Assembly (NCBI GenBank): GCA_907165275.2
Contig: OU015655.1
Coordinates: 11,978,501-12,042,500, forward strand
DNA from: Zygaena filipendulae
Taxonomy: Eukaryota > Arthropoda > Insecta > Lepidoptera > Zygaenidae
Direction of reading: 5' to 3'
Length of the DNA: 64,000 bases
A model generated the notes under the pieces. The model worked only from the letters and a program-made list of their open reading frames with translations. It made no database searches and was not told where the DNA came from. Of the stretch, positions 1 through 11,332 are shown piece by piece (the first letter of the stretch is position 1; each line of letters begins with the position of its first letter). The position numbers were made by a program, and so were the translations under genes.

Positions 1-3000
1 AACACGTTTGGCTCTAGTTTTCCATTTGTTTAAATTTCTCGATGCCATCACATACATAGGCTTCGTATCTGGTAGTATCTTGAAAAGAATTCGATAGCAT
101 GGTATACAAATCTGACTCAGGAAACCAACCTGAAATTATATGTAACAAATACGGATTGCAATTAAAAACACAATATTATAACAACTTATCTTTTACAATA
201 AATAACACAAATATAAATTATTTTATTTTTAATTTTTTTAATTTTATTTTATTTTATTCATAATATGATAATTATGAAAAGGTCATGCGTTCTTAGACCC
301 ACTGACAATATTAACAGGCTAGGGAATATCTTCAATAATTTATTGTGAAACTGGCAAGCAGGTGCAAATATTACAAATTCTAGATATCGACAAATATTTG
401 TACTAAATAACATACAACAACCCACCTGACTCGCTGGCCGTTCCTCAGGTTTGTTTCTATCCATCATTGCAATAGGAGTTTTACCTGCTTCTCTTTCCTT
501 GTCACCCTGATCATAAAACTCTTCAAAAATCACTTTGACAGTTTTAATTTGCACATCCCATGGTTTTGCTGAAGCCGACAGATCAGCTGCTGTCATCGAT
601 ATTGCCATTGCAAGATCCCTTTCAAACAATGACTTTTTAGTAAAAAGGTAATAATGTTTTGAAATTCATCACAATATTTTATGTATTATGCACGACGTGC
701 ATAATACAATACGTGCATTGCACGTATATGGTAAAATATTAAGTTACAATTAAAAACTTATACCTGTGTTGTACAACACCCCAATTGAAAGCAAGGGAAC
801 CAGCACCATCATCGTCATCACAAAGTACTTTAATCTTTTCCAAATTAGGAAAAAAAGTAGCCAAATCAGTTGCAAGTATGCTTTGTTTTATAAAACTCAA
901 AATTTCTCTATATTCCTTACTGGTCATATGTGAAAATATATTGTGGCCATCCTAGTAAAGTCAGAATATTATTTTAATTGCAATATAATGAACTATGCAA
1001 CAAACTGCGGCCGATATAACTCTAATTGTACTTACCTGTTGTAATATAGTCACAGTAATATTAAAATGATGATGTTCCAATGTAGATGTAGTGTACATTG
1101 CAGCTAACGGAGATGCAGTTTCGCTCATGTATTTGTTTGTGTATCCTCGATGATCCAAGTCATGACACAAACAGGCAACGAAGAGTGATAACCTCTAGAA
1201 TTTGATATCACATTTTGTAAATTTATATTTACATGGCAACAAAAAAATAAAATCTTAACCGACAATAGTAATCACCAATAATATACTCGTACTTACTGTT
1301 TTATAATCGAAACTATCTTTAACATCATTCTTTATAATGACGTACATAGCATTAGCAACAGACCATCCATGATCAAAATTGTGATAGGGTACCGTCCTAT
1401 AGTTTTTCTTTACTGTCAAAACAAATCTTGTTACAGTAACTATATCGAACTTTGATATATCAAAGAGATCGCTAAACATTCCAATGACTGCTTTGCATTT
1501 CTCGAATTCGTTAAATTTAAATGGATCTAAATAGAAATCGTTAAGACTTATATCCAATTGTTCTTTGTCACTGAGGATTGCGTGTACTTCGTTCTCTCTA
1601 CATGTATTATGATAGCTTAGTACTTCTAAGGCAACTCTATATTTTTGTTCCTGTCGCATTATTTTATCGTAAAGTCTTGCATGGTGTAAAGCTAAGCCAA
1701 AAAATGTAGAAAATGTCTCAAATGCCACTTCATCTTCATGATCAAAATTATCATCACTTCTTTTATTTACCATTTGTACTACACCAATTATTTTACCCTG
1801 AACTTTGATGGGCATGCATAAAATATTTACTGTTTTATAACCAGTGGCTTCATCTACGGCTCTAGAAACAAACGATTTATATTTATAAGAATGGCATATT
1901 ACGAATGTATTGTAATAATAATATATACCAAGTCTTTTCGTAACTTGCCTATTAAATCTATAATCTGAATATGCATCGGGTATGTTCATAGTCTCTCCCG
2001 ATAAAGCAACATGTCCAGCTATTCCCCGACTTATTGGCATTCTTATTTCTTTTTTCTCTACATCACCACCAATACCAGGTTCAAACTTTAAATCAAAAAC
2101 CGTAGAAACTAACTCAAAATTTCGGTAGTCTACCAGAAAAAGTGATGCTCTATCAGCATCAACAAGCCTTTGCACGAACTCCAAGATCCTTTTAATAAGT
2201 TGATCAAGGGAAACCATTTCTTCGAATATCGCTCTGTGAAAACAAACATTACAAATAACCACAATTATAGTTCATTTATAAATAAAGTAAAAAAACAATA
2301 TAAAAGGTGTTACGGAAAGGTGTAGTCATATTTGAAGATTGTGATCCGACAATCTTATAAAGTAATTTAAACATGTTATTTAGCTCAAAAACCTCACTTC
2401 AAAATATCAGGACAAAAACAAAAAATATTTTTATCGACCACTTCCGCAACAAAATACACATGTCATCACTGGGTAGGTCATAAACCTACTACAGGTGACG
2501 GTTTCAAGATCTTTTGATGCAATTTATCACCGTTGGGGTGCAGAGACAAGTTAATTAAAAAGCCTAGCAAAATTTTATTTTGGAAAGTTTATTTCATGGT
2601 ACCGGTTCAGTTAGTAGTGTCAAATCATTGCAGACGATAACGTGAACACGATAGTCAAATATGACTACACTTTTCTGTAACATCTTGTATAGTACCTACT
2701 ATTATCAAGTTATACTTACTTGACCACCTCTAAAAGGAAATCCGTCATATTTCGCTCTCTCTTTTTATCCAGATATAAATTGCAGTAATGCATAGCTAAG
2801 CTTCCCCAGACTAAGAAATTTGAGCTGATTTCCTCATCAATCTCTTTAAATTCACATTTGATCCTCCACATTTCTATCACGTACACGGTTTTACCGTTTG
2901 CATTTAGTATGGGTTGATATAAAATATGACTTACTTCTTTCTAAAACAGATTTTATTTTACAATTAGTAGATAAGTAAACTTTCTAGTAAATAACTCAAA

Positions 3001-5300
3001 TGTAAAACTTGGCACTTCACTGTCATAATGGTTGAAGACTGAAGATGGTAATACGGTTCTATTTCGGGAAACTTCAAGTAGAACCGTGCATGTGAAGTCA
3101 AACAAAAATAATTTAGAAAAATAACTTACACAGTTTTTGCTAAAGGCTCTGATTAGGGACGGCGGTGGCTTTGGGAATCTGAATGGATTGTCTTCTTTCG
3201 ACATACGCCAAGTGGTTCCTCGTTTAGCCACTTCTAATATTAGATCCGTATGTTCAGCTTCACAGCGTTCCAAACATCTCGGTGGGATAGATGCATATGG
3301 ATGCTAAAATGAGAAGTACCTATCAAAATATAGAAGAACGTAATAGGACACACTGTACCTTGCCAGGTAGAGTATGTCGTAGAAACTACTGCTAACGAAA
3401 AAGAACATCGATGATTGTTGTGATATTTTTACAGATTACCGGAAATATTTGGTAAATTGAATGGAATTAGTGGCATAATAACAATAAATAATTCATATTC
3501 ACGATATCAACTGACCCATTTTTGATCTAAAACAAAATACTGCACATAATTCGGATGATCAGGGAAAACCTTGTAGATCCTGTATGCGTCCACGCCCACT
3601 GCAGAGGTCACACACTTGCTCAGCTCCCACAAGACTGAGTGCTCATTAGGAACGTCTTGTAGGATCTTAATAAGGTCCTGCAAGGAAATCCTTACTATTT
3701 ATTATAAATGCGAAAGCGAGTTTGTTTTATAGGTACGCTTTCACGCCTCAACAGCTGAACCGATTATTATTAAATTTTGCATACACGTTGTCAGGGGTAC
3801 AGAGAAGGACATAGGGTAGGTACTTTTTACCCTGGAATTTTGCAGGAACTCCCAAATTCCCGCGGGTGAAACCGCTAGGAACAGCTAGTAGTTAATATAG
3901 GCAGAAAACCAAAATTACAACTCCAATCAAAATTTATTGTTGGAATAGGACACAATTAAGATGCTTTTCATCCCAATGCAAAGGTTCCCGAGGAATCCCG
4001 AAATCGAAATTGAAACAGCGAGGTAACAGTTTTTTCATTTCTCATACTCGGAAAGTAGGTCTGAAGTTGCCTGAGAAGCGGGTTGAAAGTAACACTTTTC
4101 AGCCCTAGGGAGAATCGCTTTCAACTGACAGCTGGATACTGCAGAAACTCAAGTTTTTTTTTTACGTGATAGGGGGCATACTTACTGGCCAGTAGCACAC
4201 CTAATGGCTGATTTATGTAAAATAAAATTCACTCATTTTTTCTTTAGCTAATTCCTATTTTTATTTTGACTTTCCTTGCATTCGTAATGAAAAGCACAGA
4301 GTTACCCTCGGGAGAAAGACTTATTTAGTCCCGAGACGGGGTTTGGCGCCCGAGCGTAGCGAAGGCGCCAATAGTTCGAGTAGTAGTAGTTTGCAATTTT
4401 GAATAAAAAAAATTGGTAATAAAACCAATAGGATTTAGGTTTAATACAATGACCACTAAGTCGAAGATAATTTAGACAGAGAGACATTGCAAAGTTAAAT
4501 GTATTTTTTGTTTACCTTTTATCTGCAAGATAAATTGATTTGACAAATAAGTAATAAAATATGACTCACCATAAACATTTGTTTTTTGCATGAACTCGCT
4601 TTGTGTTTAAATTTTGTGGCTTGTCTTGCGCAAGGTGATGCATTCTTTATCTGCAAAGTTGACAACACTCGAAAGTTTGCAAAATGCCATTCAGTTATCA
4701 AATTACATGGAACAATAATATTTTATTATTTTTAAAAGATAGATTAATTAATCATTCATACCGAAATCGTTTCTATGTGAATAAATATTTACGTATATAT
4801 TGGACATTTAAATATTTTCCTTTGCGAGATTAGCAGTCATTAATATCACCATTTTGATAACTGCTTGCATTTCGAATGACCTTACATGGTCCGGTAGCTA
4901 TATGTGTAATCATAACTTAAATATAGTATGAAATATATGTACAGATGCAACCATCAGAATTATTTTTGTTACTAGCATCGGGTGCTTGATTGTTATAACT
5001 ATCTTGATGACTTATTCTGATAACGCAGGTGTCGTTTTAGTGAGTGTATAGTATTTGTACCGTGTCACTGATGATTTTCTTCTGCAACCATTTCTCCAAC
5101 TCGTCTATTGGTATCCGCTCAATCACATATGCCTCAACTAAATCTTTGTTGTTCTCAAAGTATTCGGTCCAATCAACATCGTCGCCGACACCAAAAACTT
5201 CGAATCTTCCTCGACGCTTGGGTGGTTTGCGTTCATCTATTACATTGAAAAGATTGCCTCCAGCAATAAAGTCGCCTTTTGCCTTTGCCTTTTTATTTGT
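1..5300 (-). CDS. PDE10A: PDE10A-type dual cAMP/cGMP phosphodiesterase (3' end beyond window)
   Basis: Hydrolyses cyclic nucleotides in the cytoplasm. Exons read on the minus strand, 5' to 3': 5300-5061 (or from 5275), 4650-4570, 3677-3516, 3303-3130, 2940-2720, 2233-1949, 1861-1297, 1194-1036, 951-about 775, 632-426, 129-1. Order of parts: an N-terminal helix ending ELEKWLQKK, as in PDE10A; a degenerate GAF-A ([15 protein letters not shown]); a canonical GAF-B with [20 protein letters not shown] and the NK...F...DE signature; then the catalytic domain with [26 protein letters not shown] and the invariant glutamine in ASQVGF. All metal ligands are present; YHNF replaces the usual YHNW. The resemblance to PDE10A ([26 protein letters not shown]) is stronger than to PDE11 or PDE5. 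Phases agree except at the intron near 633-763. Family assignment is firm; the PDE10A label is inferred from remembered family sequences. Confidence 0.85.
1862..1948 (-). other. GC-AG intron inside the GAF-B coding region
   Basis: On the minus strand the donor reads AG|GCAAGT and the acceptor TTTCTAG|AG. Removal joins FNR to [10 protein letters not shown], restoring the conserved PDAY..FNR.VD.xTGY block of GAF-B. The 87 bases contain no stop in frame, so retention would insert 29 residues (start [15 protein letters not shown]) into the nucleotide-binding domain instead of truncating the protein. Confidence 0.8.
2305..2692. mobile_element. Foldback MITE, family with copy at 45790
   Basis: Ends are inverted copies of each other, beginning GTTACGGAAAGGTGTAGTC on the left and ending in the matching complement near 2655-2685. 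A second copy lies at 45790-46193. It sits in the PDE intron between exons 2233-1949 and 2940-2720. Confidence 0.7.
3689..3887 (+). mobile_element. Lep1-like non-autonomous Helitron
   Basis: TTATAAATGCGAAAG at the 5' side, CCCGCGGGTGAAACCG hairpin and AACAGCTAG at the 3' end. Lies in the PDE intron immediately above the exon 3677-3516. Confidence 0.8.
4281..4400. repeat. Unclassified repeat-like segment with short palindrome
   Basis: Contains the inverted pair GGCGCC...GGCGCC around CGAGCGTAGCGAA and a run of GTA triplets. The local 61-codon minus-strand open frame has no recognisable content. Probably a transposon fragment in the PDE intron. Confidence 0.3.
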
Positions 5301-5454
5301 CTAATGTGTTTTTTTTTTCGTGGCAACGTAAGTATATTATTTGAATTAATGACGTAATATGGCATAAAAGTGCGCTTAAAGGTCATTTTCAGCTCGTTCC
5401 TCGACCTCGATTAACATACTGGTAAGTAGAATTTCAAAATCAAATCAAGTAAGT

Positions 5455-5754
5455 CATCCTTTTGTTTGTATGTATGGATGTATGTTTGCTACTCCGTCAA
5501 TTGAAAACTACAGAACGGATTTTAATGAAACTTTACAATAATATAACTTATACATCAAAATAACACATAAGGCACTTTTTATCCCAGAATTCCACCGGGA
5601 ACTATGAAATTAACGCGTGTGAAATTGAATTAATTAATGCATACCTACTATACACGTTGTCAGAGGTACAGAAAAGCACGTAGGGTATTTTTTATCCCAG
5701 AATTCCCGCGGGATCTCCGAAATTAACGCGGGTGAAACCACGGGGAACAGCTAC
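5455..5754 (+). mobile_element. Two overlapping Lep1-like Helitron copies
   Basis: The first copy carries the ...GGATGTATGTTTGCTACT variant and decays near 5640. A second 3' half follows with ACACGTTGTCAG, CCCGCGGGAT and CACGGGGAACAGCTA. Confidence 0.7.
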
Positions 5755-5965
5755 TTAGTTATCTTTTAAAATTTACGTCGCGCCTTATGAAATATTGAAA
5801 GTTAACTCAGTATCTTTACGCATCTACATAGCTCTAGTGTGACGACCACGTAGTATCTACTGGCAGGCGCTAAACGAGCGTAAACAAGACAAACCGATAG
5901 TCAGATATTTAATTGGCACCCTATCCATTCTTTCTTTTTTTAAACTGCCAGTTTTAAGTTTTATT

Positions 5966-6135
5966 TCTCTGTGGTTTTACCCGCGCAAATTTGGAGGTTT
6001 GTACGTTTGTTTGTGAATTACCTACCCCATGTCCTATTCTGTACCACTGAGAGTGTATGCAAAGTTTTTGTGATGATCGATTGAGTTGTTAAAACGTAAA
6101 AGCATAACTAAGTCACATTCGAATTTTAAAATTTA
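5966..6135 (-). mobile_element. Lep1-like Helitron fragment
   Basis: Starts GTTTTACCCGCGCAAAT, followed by ATGTCCTATTCTGTACC and GATGATCGATTGAG; degraded. Confidence 0.6.
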
Positions 6136-6353
6136 GTTAGGATTTACGAGTAGAACTAAACTAACTAGAACTTCCATTTTGGTGATAAGAATACATGGTC
6201 ACTTCAACAATACTAAAGAACTTGTAGGTACACTTGCCATTTACACGGCATGCGAATTTTTCATTTAAAATTAAGTTTTACGTATCATGTAGGTATTACT
6301 TTTTTAAATGTACATAAAATTTTGACTTTTAAAATGTAAACTGCTGGCCTCAC

Positions 6354-6503
6354 TATATCCGTCTCTCTTCCTCGGCTTTCTAACGGCAGTCCAGTCCATG
6401 AAATTGGAATCCCTCGCCATACAGCCGCTGTGGTACCGGGACCACCTCTTGTGGTCGGGTGATGACGTTTTCGGTGATTTCCACGGTACTGGTGATAGAT
6501 GCT
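6354..6503 (-). CDS. Candidate N-terminal exon of the PDE10A-type gene
   Basis: Good acceptor (poly-pyrimidine then CAG) just above 6503. Entered in phase 1 from the exon at 7759-7673 it stays open for 49 codons (start HLSPVPWKSPKTSSPD, later MDWTAVRKPRKRD) and ends at a GTGAGG donor in phase 1. This joins in frame to 5275, giving ...[12 protein letters not shown]. The segment is basic and low-complexity, as is usual for the variable N-terminus of these enzymes. The downstream acceptor at 5275 is purine-rich and weak, so the joint is the least certain part of the model. Confidence 0.5.
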
Positions 6504-6526
6504 CTGAAAAAAATAATATATTTGTA

Positions 6527-6785
6527 AATAATAATAATAATCCACTTCACAACACACAGATCTACTTGATCCCACAGTAAACTATGAATTTGTGTCGTGG
6601 AAATCAAGCAAACGTAGTATATATACTATATATTATTACATATATATTATACTATAAATATATATATACACACCCAGACTGGAAAATGGAACCCTGTGTT
6701 CATCACACCACCACCGGGAATCGAACCCGGAACGTCTTGATTAGCGGGTAGGCGTGGTGGTGACCTACTGCGCCAATCGGGTCGT
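6527..6785 (-). mobile_element. tRNA-derived SINE
   Basis: Reading the minus strand from about 6785: an A-box-like TGGCGCAGTAGG, then a B box GGTTCGATTCCCGG (about 6715-6728), then a non-tRNA body with AT repeats, ending GTTGTGAAGTGGATTATTATT. The same tail occurs at 14575-14690 and 38641-38720. The acceptor of the PDE exon 6503-6354 lies just below this element. Confidence 0.75.
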
Positions 6786-6984
6786 CAAAATCGAATTAAT
6801 TCTAATAAATACTGAAAGGCAAATTGATTTGTTTTTCTTTTTTTTTATGAAATACACAATCAGTCTCTTTCGGCGTTTGGATTTGCATTCTGCTGTCGAT
6901 GCTGTTGTTATTGTAAAATCACATAAAGGATAACGCAAAATGTAATTAATGACGCGCGTTCAATGATCGGTAATATTATAATAA

Positions 6985-7320
6985 TGAAAACACTTCACAA
7001 CACACACCCCGCACACTTGACCCCACTCTGGCTTACTATGAGCTTGTGTTGTGAAAACCAAGCAAATGTACTTACGGTAAAGTCAACAGGAGAAATATGT
7101 AAACATTTTCGACAGCCGAATCTTATTTTAATAGGTAGTGATAAAGTTCAAAGACTGATTAGTGTTTACATATTGCTGTTGCTGACTGTAAATATACTAC
7201 ATATTATTTCATATGTAAATTTATAAACACGCATTGAAGTCCTCGGTTGATCACATAAAGTCCACATCCATTGGGAATCGAACCCGGAACGTTGGCCAGT
7301 TGATCATTTGGTAACGTTTT
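6985..7320 (-). mobile_element. tRNA-derived SINE, second copy
   Basis: Same family: a B box (GGTTCGATTCCCAATGG on the minus strand, near 7270) and the ACACTTCACAACACACACC tail near 6988. Diverged. Confidence 0.65.
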
Positions 7321-7374
7321 ACATACTTAGTCATTGTTTTCAAAATTCAGTTTTGGTATTATTATGGAAAATAA

Positions 7375-7437
7375 GTTTTTGGTAAAGTTAGAGCTTTTGC
7401 AACCGTGGCGCGCCCCGCCTGCCCCGCCTTCACGTCG
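7375..7437. repeat. Fragment of repeat family seen at 21232, 33741 and 35268
   Basis: Carries GTTAGAGCTTTTGCAACCGTGGCGCGCC, shared in part with 21650-21695. Only the end of the element is present. Confidence 0.5.
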
Positions 7438-7647
7438 TCTCTCTCTTTCTTTCACGCCTTAGCGGTCATACCGATCATCATGACAAGGACATAGGGTACT
7501 TTTCATCCCGGAACTCCCACAGGAAGTCCTAAATTAACACGGGCGAAACTACTTACATTTTCTACTACCATACACGTTGTCAATCTCGGAATACCCGCGG
7601 GATATCCGAAATTAACTCGGTTGAAACTGCGAGAAATAGCTGGTAGT
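7437..7647 (+). mobile_element. Two Lep1-like Helitron fragments in tandem
   Basis: First: CTTTCACGCCTTAGCGG to CACGGGCGAAACTA. Second: TACACGTTGTCAATCTCGG to AGAAATAGCTGG. It ends 26 bases below the candidate first PDE exon. Confidence 0.6.
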
Positions 7648-7672
7648 AATAATAAATTTGTAGGTAACTAAC

Positions 7673-7759
7673 CCGTAGAACTAGCGGCATCGCTGTCGGT
7701 GACAATTGGTGGCAAACGACCAGGACATTGAGCCTCAGGAGTTCGCGAAGGCTGCATTT
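7673..7759 (-). CDS. Candidate first coding exon of the PDE10A-type gene
   Basis: After an acceptor-like TTCTTAG, an ATG at 7757-7755 opens a frame beginning MQPSRTPEAQCPGRLPPIV and ending at a GTTAGT donor in phase 1, which matches the next exon at 6503. Length, strand and phase fit a start exon. A 5' untranslated exon should lie further up (8-10 kb) but I could not place it. Confidence 0.45.
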
Positions 7760-7977
7760 CTAAGAAAACAATATCAACTTGGAATTACACTGGATTGTGA
7801 TGAAGATGCGCCTCCAATAAATACCGGTCATTTCTAGCTCCAGACCTCACAGTGCTAAATATATTACACCATACGATACTAGATTACAATAAGATATTTT
7901 AGTTTAGGTATAAATAACATATTGATTGAACGTTCTAAGAGGTAGCGTCTGTACCTATTTACGCGTCGCTCTTATTG

Positions 7978-8361
7978 TCAGGGGTATAGAAAAGTATACC
8001 TAGCTAGAATACTTTTTACCCCGGAATTCCTGCGGGACTTCGAAATTAACGCAGGTAAAACCGTGAAAAAAAATTCACAATCGGGTGCCTGGATTGGCTA
8101 CCCATGTTGGGGAACCAGATGCGAGAACTCAACGAGTGCGGGTTCGCTTGGCAGTTGACACGAATGGCACTTGGCCAACAGCAACCGTCGAGGATCCGCG
8201 ACCACAGTCGACGATCCGCGACGACCGACGACAATCCAAAATGGCAGACGACTGCTGCATTTAGGAAAGTTCCGTTCGTGTGCAAAAGCTCTAAGGGCGT
8301 CGTCATCATATTTATTATTATTGTTATCTATTACAACTACCCTTGTACTCTACTGAAATAG
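7978..8361 (+). repeat. Lep1-like fragment followed by unclassified retroelement-like tail
   Basis: 7978-8070 is a Lep1 3' half. 8071-8300 is GC-rich with an 85-codon open frame (start MLGNQMRELNECGFAWQL) and a terminal ATT run, typical of a LINE 3' end. I do not recognise the protein and would not call it a gene. Confidence 0.35.
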
Positions 8362-10637
8362 ATAAAACGATTTGCTTAATTAAACTGACCCCGTTAGCAA
8401 TCAAATTGATTGGATCGGTTCAATTTATAACCCTTTAATCACTTAGCTTCGAATAGCATTACAAACGGCTTCATTTGGGAAAATAGTCCTTGATATTTTG
8501 AAAACTGAACTTTAACATATACATCTCTATTGCAAGTGAAACACACACAGAATGAAAAAATTAAACTCGCTCAGCAAAACAAATGGAGTGTTTACATTAT
8601 GATGCAATTCAATCTAGACTCACTTGTTACAGAAAAAGCAATGCAGTGATTTTACTAAAGGGGAAATTTTGTTTATGCACAGTACAAGCATTGATATTAT
8701 AATATACGTAGATATTAAATTGCCGAGATACCTACACGATCAAAAAGGCGTTACAAAATAAACCTCAAAATTGAGATTAGTGACGAATCACTACTTTTCG
8801 AACAATACAGTTTATATAAAACAGCAATATGTAGCGGGTTTAAATATTCTTCTTCTTCTTTAATAATGGCGTCTATCATAAGGTTTGTGATTATTCTAAC
8901 TCAAAAATGGCACTTTTTGAACTGACATTTGTACCCATCTATCCCGGTTATGGATGGGCAAGCAACAGACTTTATGTGAACCCGGTGCTTTGGATTAACA
9001 TCTGATAAACACCCAGAAATGGGTGTTTGAACCAAGCGCCGGGTTTAAACCCTGTTAATTGCCCATCTATAGTCCGGTCATAACGCAAAATGTACAAAAA
9101 ATCTATATTTATGGACAATGATTACTTAGTGTCCTATCCACCTGGGTAGGACATGTAAATAAACACAACTTTAAAAGTTACATCTGCAAAAGATAAAAAA
9201 ATAGTATCTTATTTCATAACTTACAGAGCACTTTCACATAATTCTTTGTCAAAATAACTATATCAAAGTTAATGACAAATAAATATGAATTAAAACACGA
9301 CGAAAATTCAGTTGTCATAAAGCGACACGGATGATAATAATAATCAATTTAACGTACATTTTGTATGCCAGCGGAAACCCTACAAAAATAAGTCTATAGA
9401 AAAGCGACACACTGTTTGAAGCATCAAATGTAATACCTGAAATTAAGACGTCACCGAAAATGCCAGCCTCGTTCGAAAATGCCACCACAACATCCACTCG
9501 AGCACTTTGGAATGGCAAAACCAATTAATTTTATTAGTTCCAATACCGCATACCACGAACGACCAGCGGAGCGGAGAGCGAGCGTTTTAACAGTAGACTA
9601 TAATGTTTGAACATGGGGCCTTGCTATTGAAAATGATTTGAGGCTGATTTCGATTTTGATTTGACTTCGATTTGATTTCGACATCGAGATGTCGTTTTAG
9701 TACATACTTTTGAGATCGAAATCAAACCGTAGGTGGAATCGTGTTAATATCTAAAGATGACGTTCAACCAGTCAATAACACAACTCCTATATTGAAATCG
9801 AATGAAATAGATAGATAAATTCGATAGACACGCGATCCCAAAGCTTCAAAAGTAGCATAATTGATTCCGTTTCGATCTCAATTTCGATTCGAGTTCGATT
9901 TGATCCTAACACGATTACGTCAAGAGTATGAATGACACTTACTCGATTGCCTCAAGAGTAAGCCAGCTGCTTCCTTAATCAATATAGGTCAAAATGTGTG
10001 TGTGTGTATCTATTTTTGTATATTAGGCATTTACGTTGCAACGGTGCATCTAGCTGACGTTATTTTTTGGACGACATAGCTATTTCAAGAGCCCAACAAG
10101 TGCCGGAGGATACTTGTAATCTCTGCGTTTCTCTGTAACTTTTTGACTTATATTAACACACACAAATTGCAGTAAATCCCGCAGCTTCGCTAGGTCCAAG
10201 AAACGTTTCTTGACCTATTCTAAGTGCTTGTCTATACCATTATAAAAAAAAACCTTGGGCAATGTTTCATGTTTTTAGACCACCACGGTTTGAGCTGTGC
10301 CCGTATCGTCTATTCAGTTTATCCTCCTGTATATTTAGATTTCTCTTGTGGATACGGCTTTTGCTGACGTTATATGAAAACATAATCACTTAGGCGTTCG
10401 ACTAGGTATTATTCGTATATCCCTACTTGCACCACAGGCAATTTCCACCCTTTATCATTAATAATATTTGATAACACTGCCCACGCAATTATTTCTAAAC
10501 CTTGATAGATGAGTGTCATTACGCAACAATATATCTACCTCAAAAACACTAGTATTTCCTTGTAACTTTGTCTGCATTTTCTATTCTGATAGTGAAAAAA
10601 ATAATCTGGTGACCAAATAAAAATTACTTATTTTTAA
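8362..10637. other. Intergenic DNA, no gene seen
   Basis: AT-rich. 8846-8900 holds a CTTCTTCTTC...AATAATGGCG motif repeated at 41900-41935. 9630-9910 is rich in TTCGAT hexamers. A 69-codon minus frame at 9315-9524 shows no motif. The 5' untranslated part of the PDE gene probably lies here but has no visible landmark. Confidence 0.5.
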
Positions 10638-10830
10638 CTAGCTGTTCCTCGCAGTTTCACCCGCAATAAGTTGGGAGTTCCCGTGGGAATTCTTGGATAA
10701 AAACTATCCTATGTCCTACTCTGTTCCCCTCATAACGTGTATGCAATATTTCATGATGATCGGTTGAGCTGTTAAGGCATGAAAGCGTAACAGATAAACA
10801 GAGTTACTTTTGCATTTATAATATTAGTAA
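10638..10830 (-). mobile_element. Lep1-like Helitron, near full length
   Basis: CTAGCTGTTCCTCGCAGTTT at 10638 through GATGATCGGTTGAGCTGTTA to TTTATAATATTAGTAAGAA. Confidence 0.8.
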
Positions 10831-11332
10831 GAATAGTAAGGATTTTTATTCGATCTAGGATACGTATACAAGGTTATATTTGTGTGTATAGATAAAATAA
10901 TTCAGTTATCCTATTTGAAAATTCATAAAAACATCTTATAAAAGAGAATAACACCAAACACTCACAATCGTTTCTTTCGTACTGTAGACGATTTCATTTG
11001 GAACTGTATTTTGAATATTAAAGTAAGTAATAATTTTAATATTAAAGTAATAATTTTAAAATTTTAATATCAAAATACAGTCCCAAATTAAATCGCAACA
11101 CGCATAACAAATCGTTCAAGATCGTCGGTTCATTCTGGAGCTATAATTATACTGTTTGTGAGATATGAGGTAATCATTCTAATTCCAATAAATTTTCCTT
11201 TGCTCCGTGGCCAGACGAATAAAAAAAATACGCACGTCACAAATCGGACAGTTTAAAAATCCTAACAGTGTTTTACGATCATCAAAATGTTTCGGAAATA
11301 TTCTCGGTTGTGTTCAACAAAATGTTTGATAA

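Noticed and set aside
5044..5304. 86-codon plus-strand open frame
   Set aside because: Antisense of the PDE N-terminal exon, whose minus-strand reading ends in the PDE10-like ELEKWLQKK segment.
6710..6785. tRNA gene on the minus strand
   Set aside because: A and B boxes are present but no complete cloverleaf is evident, and it continues into a body shared with other copies, so it is a SINE.
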